From Alcanivorax sp. (lineage in GTDB: Bacteria > Pseudomonadota > Gammaproteobacteria > Pseudomonadales > Alcanivoracaceae), in contig SLJS01000336.1 in the NCBI GenBank assembly GCA_007135015.1, forward strand, positions 1-25,202: a stretch of 25,202 bases of DNA, given 5' to 3'. A program made the translations under genes and the position numbers. The notes beneath the pieces are model-generated. The model did not search any database. It had not been told where the DNA came from and saw only the letters and a program-made list of their open reading frames with translations. Shown one piece after another: positions 16,467 to 24,388 of the stretch. The number at the start of each line of letters is the position of its first letter. Position 1 is the first letter of the stretch.

Positions 16467-17342
16467 TCAGCTCTTGACCTGAGCCATCACCTCGGAAGCG
16501 AAATCCTGTTCTTCCTTCTCGATGCCCTCGCCCACTTCCATGCGCACAAAGGACTGCACGCTTGCGCCGGCGTCAGCGAGAAGCTTGCCCACCGTGATTT
16601 CCTGATCCTTCACGAAGGGCTGCTCCACAAGACTGATTTCCTTGAGGTACTTCTTGACCCGGCCCTCGAGCATCTTCTCGACGATCTCCTCGGGCTTGCC
16701 TTCCATGTCCGGCTGGGCACGGATAATGGACTTTTCCTTTTCCAGCACCTCGGCGGGCAGATCGTCCGGGTTCGCCACCATGGGCGCCATGGCCGCCACG
16801 TGCATGGCCACGTCCTTGCCCAACTGCGCGTCACCGCCGGACAGCGCCACCAGCACGCCGATCTTCTCGCCGTGGACATAGGCACCGATTGCGGTGTCCG
16901 CCTCCAGGCGCACCGCCCGCCGTACCTGAATGTTCTCACCGATCTTCTGCACCAGTTCCTGGCGGGCTTCCTCGACAGTCTTGCCGTCGGCCAGTTTCGT
17001 CTCCAGAAGCTTCGACGCGTCCGATTCGTTCTGCTCCAGGGCGGTCTGCGCCACCTTGTTCGCAAACGCCAGGAAATTCTCGTCGCGGGCGACAAAGTCG
17101 GTTTCGGAGTTGATCTCGACCATCACGGCGGAGCGACCATCGTCGCTGACCGCGGTGACCGCCGCACCATCGGCGGCCGTGCGGCCGGCCTTCTTGGCCG
17201 CCTTCGCCTGACCGGACTTGCGCAGGTTGTCGATCGCCTGCTCGATATCACCATCGGTTTCCACAAGGGCCTTCTTGCACTCCATCATGCCCAGGCCCGT
17301 ACGTTCACGCAGTTCTTTTACCAAAGCCGCAGTTACAGCCAT
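16467..17342 (-). CDS. tsf: Elongation factor Ts
   Basis: Guanine-nucleotide exchange factor for EF-Tu. The ATG at 17342 (AVTAALVKELRERTGLG) gives 291 residues and has GAGAGG six bases upstream. The ATG two codons earlier (17348) touches that GAGAGG and is unlikely. Diagnostic features are the N-terminal UBA-like region ending MMECKKALVE and the TDFVARDENF motif, which in relatives contacts EF-Tu and disrupts its Mg site. The core and dimerisation regions follow, ending in EVMAQVKS. Paired with rpsB as in most bacteria; the 99-bp gap holds two hairpins. Confidence 0.97.
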   Translation of the reverse strand: MAVTAALVKELRERTGLGMMECKKALVETDGDIEQAIDNLRKSGQAKAAKKAGRTAADGAAVTAVSDDGRSAVMVEINSETDFVARDENFLAFANKVAQTALEQNESDASKLLETKLADGKTVEEARQELVQKIGENIQVRRAVRLEADTAIGAYVHGEKIGVLVALSGGDAQLGKDVAMHVAAMAPMVANPDDLPAEVLEKEKSIIRAQPDMEGKPEEIVEKMLEGRVKKYLKEISLVEQPFVKDQEITVGKLLADAGASVQSFVRMEVGEGIEKEEQDFASEVMAQVKS

Positions 17343-17366
17343 TTCCATCCTCTCTGCATTCTGTAT

Positions 17367-17431
17367 CCGGGGAATCGCCGGCGAATTGCCGACCCCCGGC
17401 TGAATCAGGGCGGGACCACAGGGCCCCGCCC
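17367..17431 (-). other. Two hairpins in the rpsB-tsf gap
   Basis: GGGCGGG/CCCGCCC (17408-17431, 7-bp stem) and CCGGGG/CCCCGG with inner CGGC/GCCG (17367-17399) follow the rpsB stop. Neither has a U-tract. They may set the rpsB-to-tsf ratio through mRNA stability or partial termination. Confidence 0.4.
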
Positions 17432-17441
17432 GCCCTCGCCG

Positions 17442-18206
17442 TCAGCCGGCCGCCGGTTCGTCCCCGGCGGCCTCGTCCACTTCCACGAAGTCATCCTTGC
17501 CGGCGCCCGGGGACTGGGCCTGCGCGTACTCGCGGCCCTCCACAATGGCATCCGCCACGGCACGCACATAAAGCTGCACCGCGCGAATGGCATCGTCATT
17601 GCCGGGAATCACATAATCGACATCGTCCGGATCACTGTTGGTGTCCACCACCGCGATCACCGGAATGCCCAGCTTGCGGGCTTCCTTGACGGCGATGTCC
17701 TCGTGATCCACGTCCACCACGAACAGCGCGTCGGGCAGACCGCCCATGTCCTTGATGCCACCGATGGAACGCTCGAGCTTGTCCATTTCCCGGCGACGAT
17801 CCAGCGCCTCCTTCTTGGTGAGCTTGTCCAGGGTGCCCTCCTCGAGCTGTTGCTCGAGGTCACGGAAACGCTTGATGGACTGACGGATGGTCTTCCAGTT
17901 GGTCAGCATGCCGCCGAGCCATCTGTGGTCCACGTAGGGCATGCCACAGCGGGCGGCTTCCTCGCGAATGATCTTCTGGGCGGCACGCTTGGTGCCTACA
18001 AAGAGGATCTTGTTGTTGTTCGCCGCCAGCTTGTTCACGAACGCCAGCGCGTCGTTGAAAAGCGGCAGGGTGTTTTCCAGGTTGATGATATGAATCTTGT
18101 TCCGGGCCCCGTAGATGTAGGGTTTCATCTTGGGGTTCCAGAAACGCGTCTGATGGCCGAAGTGCACACCGGCCTTCAGCATGTCACGCATGGTTACGGA
18201 AGGCAT
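17442..18206 (-). CDS. rpsB: 30S ribosomal protein S2
   Basis: Small-subunit protein S2. From ATG 18206 the product is 254 residues beginning PSVTMRDMLKAGVHFGHQTR, aligning with E. coli S2; AGGAG lies 6 bases upstream. Further blocks are ILFVGTKRAAQKIIREEA, HRWLGGMLTNWKTIRQSI and IPVIAVVDTNSDPDDVDY. A longer open frame to 18449 runs through the leader and is not coding. The C-terminal tail is acidic (FVEVDEAAGDEPAAG). It is first in the rpsB-tsf-pyrH-frr group and is preceded by a structured leader and a strong promoter, fitting S2 autoregulation as known in E. coli. Confidence 0.98.
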   Translation of the reverse strand: MPSVTMRDMLKAGVHFGHQTRFWNPKMKPYIYGARNKIHIINLENTLPLFNDALAFVNKLAANNNKILFVGTKRAAQKIIREEAARCGMPYVDHRWLGGMLTNWKTIRQSIKRFRDLEQQLEEGTLDKLTKKEALDRRREMDKLERSIGGIKDMGGLPDALFVVDVDHEDIAVKEARKLGIPVIAVVDTNSDPDDVDYVIPGNDDAIRAVQLYVRAVADAIVEGREYAQAQSPGAGKDDFVEVDEAAGDEPAAG

Positions 18207-18210
18207 TCTG

Positions 18211-18420
18211 TTCTCCTGAAAGGGTTGGGCCTCCATGTCCCCGCATGGCCCAATCCCGCACCGAAACCGGACTGCACCAGGGTGCAGGCTGGCGGCGAGC
18301 CAGCTTCCGGTTCCGGTGGGGGACACCCGGGACCACGTGTCGGAACATGTGTGTATTTTCCCTGGATCAGCGCAAACAGGTACAATGCGCAGCCTGTGGG
18401 CGCAGTCCGGGGGCGCGCGC
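18211..18420 (-). ncRNA. rpsB leader: structured cis-regulatory RNA
   Basis: About 200 nt between the rpsB promoter and its ribosome binding site fold into a strong predicted structure. A 13-bp helix with one G-U pair (18318-18306 with 18271-18259) encloses two abutting hairpins (18304-18288, 6 bp; 18287-18272, 6 bp). Downstream, TTGGGCC (18253-18247) pairs with GGCCCAA (18231-18225), 7 bases before AGGAG (18217-18213). The loop of that hairpin contains GGGGACA (18242-18236), complementary to TGTCCCC (18325-18319) next to the 13-bp helix, so a pseudoknot is predicted. It is consistent with S2-dependent translational control. The remainder of the 326-bp divergent gap holds promoters and no gene. 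Confidence 0.7.
18358..18386 (+). promoter_or_regulatory. Possible map promoter
   Basis: TACAAT at 18381-18386 is a good -10; the -35 at 17-bp spacing, TTCCCT (18358-18363), is poor. It would lie inside the region transcribed as the rpsB leader on the other strand, so the two divergent transcription units would overlap. Confidence 0.3.
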
Positions 18421-18449
18421 TTTATACCACAACGGGCCCGCCACAACAA
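18421..18449 (-). promoter_or_regulatory. rpsB promoter
   Basis: On the minus strand TTGTTG (18449-18444), 17 bp, then TATAAA (18426-18421). The string TGTGGTATAAA gives an extended -10, which I recall as a conserved feature of gammaproteobacterial rpsB promoters. It is followed at once by GCGCGCG, a GC-rich discriminator typical of promoters under stringent (ppGpp/DksA) control. A start near 18414 gives a leader of about 208 nt. Confidence 0.75.
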
Positions 18450-18532
18450 TCTGGCGGAGACCCGGCCGGCGCCCTTCCCCGAGGTCCGATAGGCGGGCCA
18501 GCCCGTTGATTTGCCTGGAGTTTTGCTTTTCC

Positions 18533-19312
18533 ATGTCGGTAATCCTGAAGACCCCGGAAGAGATCGAACAGATGCGCGTGGCCGGCCGGCTGGCCGCCGA
18601 GGTGCTGGAGATGATCGGCGAGCACGTCCAGCCCGGCGTGAGCACCGGCGAACTCGACCGGATCTGCCACGACCATATCGTCACCAACCAGCAGGCCATT
18701 CCCGCCTGTCTCGGCTACCACGGCTTCCCCCGCTCCATCTGTACATCCGTGAATCACGTGATCTGCCACGGCATCCCCACGGAAAAGAAGGTCCTGAAAA
18801 AGGGCGATATCATCAATATCGACGTAACCGTCATCAAGGACGGCTGGCACGGCGACACCAGCAAGATGTTCATCGTCGGCGACGAAGCCCCCGCGCCTGT
18901 CCAGCGGCTGATCGACGTGACCCGCGAGTGCATGCTCCGGGGCATCGAGCTGGTGCGCCCGGGCACGCAGCTTGGCGACATCGGCCACGCCATCCAGCAG
19001 CACGCCGAATCCCGCCACTTCTCGGTGGTGCGCGAATACTGCGGCCACGGCATCGGCAAGGGCTTTCACGAACCGCCTCAGGTGCTTCACCACGGCAAGC
19101 CCGGCACGGGACTTACCCTTGAGGAAGGCATGGTCTTTACCATCGAGCCCATGATCAATGCCGGCAAACCCCATACCCGCCAGCTGCCCGACGGCTGGAC
19201 CGTGGTCACCCGGGACCGCCGGCTTTCCGCCCAGTGGGAACACACCATTGCGGTGACCCGCGACGGTCATGAAGTGCTCACCCGCAGGGAAGAAGAGAAT
19301 GACCTGCCCTGA
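18533..19312 (+). CDS. map: Methionine aminopeptidase, type I
   Basis: Removes the initiator methionine from nascent proteins. The 259-residue product aligns end to end with E. coli MetAP from ATG 18533 (SVILKTPEEIEQMRVAGRLA). The five metal ligands are present: D97 and D108 (NIDVTVIKDGWHGDTSKMF), H172 (CGHGIGKGFHE), E205 (FTIEPM) and E236 (QWEHT); H79 is the substrate-side histidine. GGAG is 12 bases upstream, a long spacing. The frame stays open upstream to 18245 across the promoter region, but that part has no family similarity. Adjacent to glnD and divergent from rpsB, as in Pseudomonas. Confidence 0.97.
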   Translation: MSVILKTPEEIEQMRVAGRLAAEVLEMIGEHVQPGVSTGELDRICHDHIVTNQQAIPACLGYHGFPRSICTSVNHVICHGIPTEKKVLKKGDIINIDVTVIKDGWHGDTSKMFIVGDEAPAPVQRLIDVTRECMLRGIELVRPGTQLGDIGHAIQQHAESRHFSVVREYCGHGIGKGFHEPPQVLHHGKPGTGLTLEEGMVFTIEPMINAGKPHTRQLPDGWTVVTRDRRLSAQWEHTIAVTRDGHEVLTRREEENDLP

Positions 19313-19378
19313 GCCGGGAACCTTGCCGGGCACCTGCTGCCCGCACCGGCAGCCTCGACGCGAACCCGGAGCACGATC

Positions 19379-22054
19379 ATGAGCGAAACCGCGAACCCGG
19401 CGGAAGAAGAACTGCTGGAGCGGCTGCGCAAGGCCGATAACCCGGGCGTGGAGGCTCGCGAAATCCTCGCCGAGGGCCAGCGGCGCCTGGACGAGCGCTT
19501 CCCCGAAGCCCCCATCCGCGAACTGGTAGAGAGCCGCTCCGACCTGGTCGACCAGGTGCTGCGCGCTGCCTGGCAACTGACCGGGCTTGAGCAACAGGGG
19601 GGCCCGGCCCTGGTGGCGGTGGGCGGCTATGGCCGCGGAGAACTCCACCCCCAGTCCGACGTGGACCTGATGATCCTCTGTGGGGATACGCCCGACGGCG
19701 AGACCTGCTCCCGGATCGAGACCCTGATCGCCCTGCTCTGGGACACCGGGCTGGAGATCGGCCACAGCGTGCGCACTCTGGACGAGTGCGAACAGCTTGC
19801 CGCCCGGGACATCACCGTGGCTACCAACATCATGGAAGCGCGCACCCTGGCCGGCGAGACACAACTGCTGGACACACTCGCCGAACGCACCGGACCGGAA
19901 AGGCTCTGGCCGCCGGATCAGTTCTACGAGGCCAAGCGCGGCGAGCAGGTACTGCGCCACAGCAAGCACAACGACACCGAGTACAACCTGGAGCCGGACA
20001 TCAAGAATGCCCCGGGAGGGCTGCGCGACGTACAGATGGTCGGCTGGGTCGCCAAGCGTCATTTCGGCGTCAACCGCCTCGGCCAGCTGATCAGCCACGG
20101 ATTTCTCACCGACAACGAATATTCCATCCTGCAGAAGTGCCAGGACTTTCTCTGGCAGATCCGCTGGGCACTTCACATGGTTACCGGGCGCAACGAGAAC
20201 CGGCTTCTTTTCGACTACCAGCGGGAGGTGGCAAGCCTGCTCGGCTTTCGCGACAGCGAATCCAACCTGGGCGTGGAAAAGTTCATGAAACTCTTCTATC
20301 GCGCCGATCTGGCTCTTTCCGTGCTCAATGAAGTGCTGCTGCAACTTTTCGACGAGGCCATTCTGCGCTCCGACGAAAAACAGAGCATCCGTCCGCTCAA
20401 CCGCCGCTTCCAGGTCCACAACGACTACCTGGAGACCACCGGCGAGCACACCTTCATGGAACACCCCTCCGCGCTTCTGGAAATGTTCGTGGTGCTTTCC
20501 GAGAACCCGGAGCTCAAGGGCGTGCGGGCCAGCACCCTGCGCCAGGCCATTGAGCAGCGCAAGCTCATCGACGAGGATTTCCGCAACGACCCGGCCAACG
20601 CCGAGCTGTTCATGCAGCTGATCCGCTCACCCTACTCGCTTTTCACCCAGCTGCGACGCATGAAACGCTACGGCATCCTCGGCCAGTATCTGCCCGAATT
20701 CGGCCGCATTATCGGGATGATGCAGTACGATCTTTTCCACATCTATACGGTGGATGCCCACACCCTGCTGGTGGTCAAGAACATGCGGCGCATGCGCCGC
20801 GAGGAAACCAGGGAACAGTGGCCGCTGGCCTGCGACGTCTTCTATCAGCTGCCCAGACCGGAGCTGCTCTACATTGCCGGGCTCTACCACGATATCGCCA
20901 AGGGCCGCGGCGGAGACCACTCGCAGCTCGGTGCCGAGGACGCCATCGCCTTCTGCCGTCGTCACGGACTGAGCAACTGGGACACCAAACTGGTGGCCTG
21001 GCTGGTGCGCTCCCATCTGATCATGTCGGTGACCGCCCAGCGCAAGGACATCAGCGACCCGGCGGTGGTGCATGAGTTTGCCCGTGAAGTCGGCGATCTG
21101 GTGCATCTCGATTACCTCTATGTGCTCACCGTGGCCGACATCAACGCCACCAATCCTGCCCTGTGGAACTCCTGGCGGGCCTCGCTGCTGCGCCAGCTCT
21201 ACAGCGAGACCAAGCGCGCGCTGCGCCGCGGCCTGAACAATCCGGTGAACAAGGAAGACTGGATCCAGGAAACCCGCGCCGAGGCACTGAGACTGCTTGA
21301 ACGCAGTACCGTATCGCGCGAGCAGGTCGAAAAGCTCTGGTCGGGCATCGGCGACGAGTATTTCCTCCGGGAAAATGCCCGGGACATTGCCTGGCACACC
21401 GAGGCACTGCTCAACCGCGCCGACCCGGAGGAGCCGCTGGTGCTGATCCGCGAGTCCGCCACCGGGCCCTTCCAGGGCGGCAGCCAGGTCTTTGTCTACA
21501 CGCCGGATGTGGAGAACCTGTTCGCGGCAACGGTCAACGCGCTCGACCAGCTCAACCTCACCATCATGGACGCACGGATCATCACCTCCGCCGACGGCTT
21601 CAGCCTGGATACCTACACGGTACTCGACGAGCACGGCACACCCATCGGTGACGACCGCTCGCGCATTCGCGCCATCGAAATCAGGCTGAGAAAGACCCTG
21701 CGCAACCCGGAAAACTTCCGGGACGTGATCCGCCGGCGCATGCCCCGGCGGAACAAGTACTTCGATGTTCCCACCGAAGTGATCATCAGCAACGACCTGG
21801 CCAACGACCGCACGGTGGTGGATATCAAGACCCTGGACCGGCCCGGACTGCTCGCTCGCATCGGACGCATCTTCATGGAGTTCAGGCTGCTGGTCCAGAA
21901 CGCACGCATTGACACCCTGGGCGAAAAGGCCGAGGACGTGTTCTTCGTCACCGACCATCGGGGCGAGCCGATTTCCGACCCACAGCTTTGCCGGGAACTG
22001 CAGGAGCACCTGCGCCGGGAGCTGGATCAGAGCGAGGAAGAAACCATCGGCTGA
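19379..22054 (+). CDS. glnD: Bifunctional uridylyltransferase/uridylyl-removing enzyme GlnD
   Basis: Nitrogen sensor that uridylylates or deuridylylates PII proteins according to glutamine level. At 891 residues it matches E. coli (890). The nucleotidyltransferase motif GGYGRGELHPQSDVDL (82-97) carries the catalytic aspartates D94 and D96. An HD domain with LYHDIAKGRGGDHSQLG near 500 performs the removing activity. Two C-terminal ACT domains sense glutamine (ACT1 from about 703, VFVYTPDVENLFAATVNALD; ACT2 from about 811, VDIKTLDRPGLLARIGRIF). All modules look intact. GGAG lies 7 bases before the ATG. The gap to map is 66 bp. Confidence 0.97.
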   Translation: MSETANPAEEELLERLRKADNPGVEAREILAEGQRRLDERFPEAPIRELVESRSDLVDQVLRAAWQLTGLEQQGGPALVAVGGYGRGELHPQSDVDLMILCGDTPDGETCSRIETLIALLWDTGLEIGHSVRTLDECEQLAARDITVATNIMEARTLAGETQLLDTLAERTGPERLWPPDQFYEAKRGEQVLRHSKHNDTEYNLEPDIKNAPGGLRDVQMVGWVAKRHFGVNRLGQLISHGFLTDNEYSILQKCQDFLWQIRWALHMVTGRNENRLLFDYQREVASLLGFRDSESNLGVEKFMKLFYRADLALSVLNEVLLQLFDEAILRSDEKQSIRPLNRRFQVHNDYLETTGEHTFMEHPSALLEMFVVLSENPELKGVRASTLRQAIEQRKLIDEDFRNDPANAELFMQLIRSPYSLFTQLRRMKRYGILGQYLPEFGRIIGMMQYDLFHIYTVDAHTLLVVKNMRRMRREETREQWPLACDVFYQLPRPELLYIAGLYHDIAKGRGGDHSQLGAEDAIAFCRRHGLSNWDTKLVAWLVRSHLIMSVTAQRKDISDPAVVHEFAREVGDLVHLDYLYVLTVADINATNPALWNSWRASLLRQLYSETKRALRRGLNNPVNKEDWIQETRAEALRLLERSTVSREQVEKLWSGIGDEYFLRENARDIAWHTEALLNRADPEEPLVLIRESATGPFQGGSQVFVYTPDVENLFAATVNALDQLNLTIMDARIITSADGFSLDTYTVLDEHGTPIGDDRSRIRAIEIRLRKTLRNPENFRDVIRRRMPRRNKYFDVPTEVIISNDLANDRTVVDIKTLDRPGLLARIGRIFMEFRLLVQNARIDTLGEKAEDVFFVTDHRGEPISDPQLCRELQEHLRRELDQSEEETIG

Positions 22055-22092
22055 TACCGGCGCGGACCATGCGGCGGCACCTTCCACATCCT

Positions 22093-22100
22093 GATACAAT
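22093..22100 (+). promoter_or_regulatory. Possible extended -10 promoter for dapD
   Basis: TGATACAAT in the 83-bp gap after glnD matches an extended -10 (TGnTAnnnT). No -35 is visible; the upstream bases are GC-only. Such promoters can work without a -35. It suggests dapD can be transcribed separately from map-glnD. Confidence 0.35.
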
Positions 22101-22137
22101 CGGCGCGATCTGATTGCAGCTGTTTGGGAAGACACTG

Positions 22138-23172
22138 ATGAGCGAATTCTTTGCCCTGGCACTGGGGTGTGGCACCCGAAACCGCAACGAGGAATGGCTG
22201 GAAACATGGTATCCGGCGCCGGTCCTTCATCCCGATGACGCCCTGCTCAACGCGGTGCGCGAACATCTGGACTACGAGGGCGGCAACGTGGTGCTGGAAC
22301 TCAGCCACCGCCAGGTGGGCCAGCTCGCCCGGGACTGGCGCAAGGCCGACCACGAGGACCAGGCGGCCTGGGCGGTGGCCTTCCAAGAATCGAGAAGGCC
22401 CGTGGTGCTGACACTGCTGGAAGGCGATGCCGACCCGGTTTCCACGCCGGAGGCCTATCTCAAGCTGCAACTGATCTCGCACCGGCTGGTGCGGCCCCAT
22501 GATACCAGGCTCCAGGGCATCTTCCCCCTGCTGCCCAACGTGGCCTGGACCAGTGAAGGCGCCGTGGATCTCGACGAACTTCCCGAGCGCCAGCTTCTCG
22601 CCCGTCTGGAAGGGCGGGTACTGGAAGTCAATTCAGTGGACAAGTTCCCGCGCATGACCGACTACGTGGTGCCCTCCGGCGTACGCATCGCCAACACCGC
22701 CCGGGTGCGTCTCGGCGCCTATATCGGCGAAGGCACCACCGTGATGCACGAAGGCTTCGTGAACTTCAACGCCGGTACCGAGGGTCCGGGCATGATCGAG
22801 GGGCGCATCTCCGCGGGCGTAATGGTCGGCCGCGGCTCCGATATCGGCGGCGGCGCCTCCACCATGGGTACGCTCTCCGGCGGCGGCAACATCATCATTT
22901 CCGTGGGCGAGGACTGCCTGCTTGGCGCCAATTCGGGCCTGGGCATTCCCCTCGGCGACCGCTGCACCCTGGAAGCAGGCCTCTATCTCACCTCGGGCAC
23001 CAAGGTGAAGGTGCTCGACGAAAACGGCGAGACGGTCGATACGGTCAAGGCCCGGGAACTGGCCGGGCAGAACGACCTGCTGTTCCGGCGCAACTCGCTC
23101 ACCGGCGCGGTGGAATGCGTGACCAACAAGGCGGCGGTCACGCTGAACGAGGAGCTTCACAAGCATAATTGA
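22138..23172 (+). CDS. dapD: Tetrahydrodipicolinate N-succinyltransferase
   Basis: Adds a succinyl group from succinyl-CoA to tetrahydrodipicolinate in the lysine/diaminopimelate pathway. It is the long Pseudomonas-type DapD: 344 residues from ATG 22138 (SEFFALALGCGTRNRNEEWL), not the 274-residue E. coli type. The N-terminal domain is followed by a hexapeptide-repeat beta helix with VRLGAYIGEGTTVMHEGFVN, GTEGPGMIEGRISAGVMVG and STMGTLSGGGN. The C-terminal part has DLLFRRNSLTGAVECVTNK. GGGA lies upstream at suitable spacing. The frame extends upstream to 22114, but those eight residues are not family-like. It supplies the substrate chain for DapE downstream. Confidence 0.97.
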   Translation: MSEFFALALGCGTRNRNEEWLETWYPAPVLHPDDALLNAVREHLDYEGGNVVLELSHRQVGQLARDWRKADHEDQAAWAVAFQESRRPVVLTLLEGDADPVSTPEAYLKLQLISHRLVRPHDTRLQGIFPLLPNVAWTSEGAVDLDELPERQLLARLEGRVLEVNSVDKFPRMTDYVVPSGVRIANTARVRLGAYIGEGTTVMHEGFVNFNAGTEGPGMIEGRISAGVMVGRGSDIGGGASTMGTLSGGGNIIISVGEDCLLGANSGLGIPLGDRCTLEAGLYLTSGTKVKVLDENGETVDTVKARELAGQNDLLFRRNSLTGAVECVTNKAAVTLNEELHKHN

Positions 23173-23176
23173 GGAG

Positions 23177-23204
23177 CAAGGGACAAGGGGAAAGGGGCAA
23201 GGAG
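23177..23204. repeat. CAAGGGG heptamer array in the dapE leader
   Basis: Four in-register units (CAAGGGA, CAAGGGG, AAAGGGG, CAAGGAG) and then decaying purine-rich 7-mers to about 23240. This is the same heptamer as at 67-108, in the opposite orientation. It fills the 71-bp dapD-dapE gap and contains many Shine-Dalgarno-like GGGG/AGGAG strings. Confidence 0.75.
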
Positions 23205-23243
23205 AAAAGAGCAGGAAGGGGAATACAGGGAAAGGGAAAACAC

Positions 23244-24383
23244 ATGACCGGCAATGAACAAAGGGTACTGGAGTATGCGTCGGAGCTGATCCGGCGGGAA
23301 TCGGTGACGCCGGATGATGCCGGTTGCCAGCAATGGCTGGCGCAGAGGCTCGAAGCGCTCGGGTTTGCCTGCGAACACCTGCGCTTCGGCGAGGTGGACA
23401 ACCTCTGGGCGCGCCGGGGCAACGAAGGGCCGGTTTTCGTCTTTGCCGGCCATACGGACGTGGTGCCACCGGGCGACCCGGACGCCTGGGACTCTCCCGC
23501 CTTTTCCCCGCAAATCCGCGATGGTCTGCTCCACGGACGCGGCGCGGCGGACATGAAAGGCTCCATTGCGGCCTTCCTGGTGGCCGTGGAGGACTTTGTC
23601 GCAGAAGCCCCCGATCACCATGGAAGCATCGCATTGCTGATCACTTCCGACGAGGAGGGGCCCGCCACCGACGGCACCGTGCGCGTCATGGAAACCCTGC
23701 GCGAGCGCGGCGAGATTCCCGACTGGTGTCTGGTGGGTGAGCCTTCCTCCACGGAACGGGTGGGCGATGTGGTGAAGAACGGCCGGCGAGGCTCCCTGGG
23801 CGGAGAACTGACCGTCCGGGGGATTCAGGGCCATGTGGCCTACCCGCACCTGGCCCGCAACCCGGTCCACGAAGCAGCCCCCGCGCTTGCGGAACTCGCG
23901 GCCACGCAATGGGACCAGGGCAACGATTTCTTTCCCGCCACCAGTTTCCAGATCTCCGGCATCCACGCCGGCACCGGTGCCACCAACGTGATCCCCGGCG
24001 AATGCCGGGTGAGCTTCAACTTCCGTTTCTCCACGGAAACGAACGCCGACGAACTGCGCGAACGAACCGAAACACTGCTGCGGCGCCATAACCTCGACTA
24101 CCAGCTTTCCTGGACCCTCTCGGGAGAACCCTTCCTGACGGAAAGCGGCGCCCTGATTGAAGCGGTACGCGAGGCCATACATGAATGCACCGGCCAGCCG
24201 ACCCGGTTGTCCACGGCCGGCGGAACCTCCGACGGGCGCTTCATCGCCCCGGCCGGAGTCCAGGTGGTGGAACTCGGTCCGGTCAACGCCACCATCCACA
24301 AGGTGAACGAATGCACCCCGGTGGACCAGCTGGACGACCTTGCCGGCATCTACCGGAACATACTGGCCCGATTGCTTGGGTGA
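23244..24383 (+). CDS. dapE: Succinyl-diaminopimelate desuccinylase
   Basis: Di-zinc M20 peptidase-family enzyme that hydrolyses N-succinyl-LL-diaminopimelate to LL-diaminopimelate and succinate. From ATG 23244 it has 379 residues (375 in E. coli). Ligands and catalytic residues visible: H70 in FAGHTDVVPPGDP, D103 in GRGAADMKGS, E137/E138 in TSDEEGPATDG, E166 in LVGEPSS and H352 in NATIHKVNEC. The dimerisation lid domain (RRGSLGGELTVRGIQGHVAY and following) is present. A longer frame to 23169 only translates the purine-rich repeat (RSKGQGERGKEKRAGRG) and is rejected. AAAGGG lies 7 bases upstream of the chosen ATG. Confidence 0.97.
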   Translation: MTGNEQRVLEYASELIRRESVTPDDAGCQQWLAQRLEALGFACEHLRFGEVDNLWARRGNEGPVFVFAGHTDVVPPGDPDAWDSPAFSPQIRDGLLHGRGAADMKGSIAAFLVAVEDFVAEAPDHHGSIALLITSDEEGPATDGTVRVMETLRERGEIPDWCLVGEPSSTERVGDVVKNGRRGSLGGELTVRGIQGHVAYPHLARNPVHEAAPALAELAATQWDQGNDFFPATSFQISGIHAGTGATNVIPGECRVSFNFRFSTETNADELRERTETLLRRHNLDYQLSWTLSGEPFLTESGALIEAVREAIHECTGQPTRLSTAGGTSDGRFIAPAGVQVVELGPVNATIHKVNECTPVDQLDDLAGIYRNILARLLG

Positions 24384-24388
24384 AACGA

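Noticed and set aside
18207..18449. N-terminal extension of rpsB
   Set aside because: S2 homology and the Shine-Dalgarno start at 18206; the upstream part is the RNA leader.
16326..18509. 727-residue open frame antisense to tsf and rpsB
   Set aside because: Crosses two real genes and the structured leader; only a stop-free shadow of GC-rich DNA.
18245..18532. N-terminal extension of map into the divergent region
   Set aside because: The extra 96 residues translate the rpsB leader and promoter; MetAP homology starts exactly at ATG 18533.
18422..20464. 680-residue open frame antisense to map and glnD
   Set aside because: Overlaps two complete conserved genes in the opposite direction and shows no domain.
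23169..23243. N-terminal extension of dapE
   Set aside because: It only translates the purine-rich heptamer array (Lys/Arg/Gly-rich); DapE homology starts at 23244.
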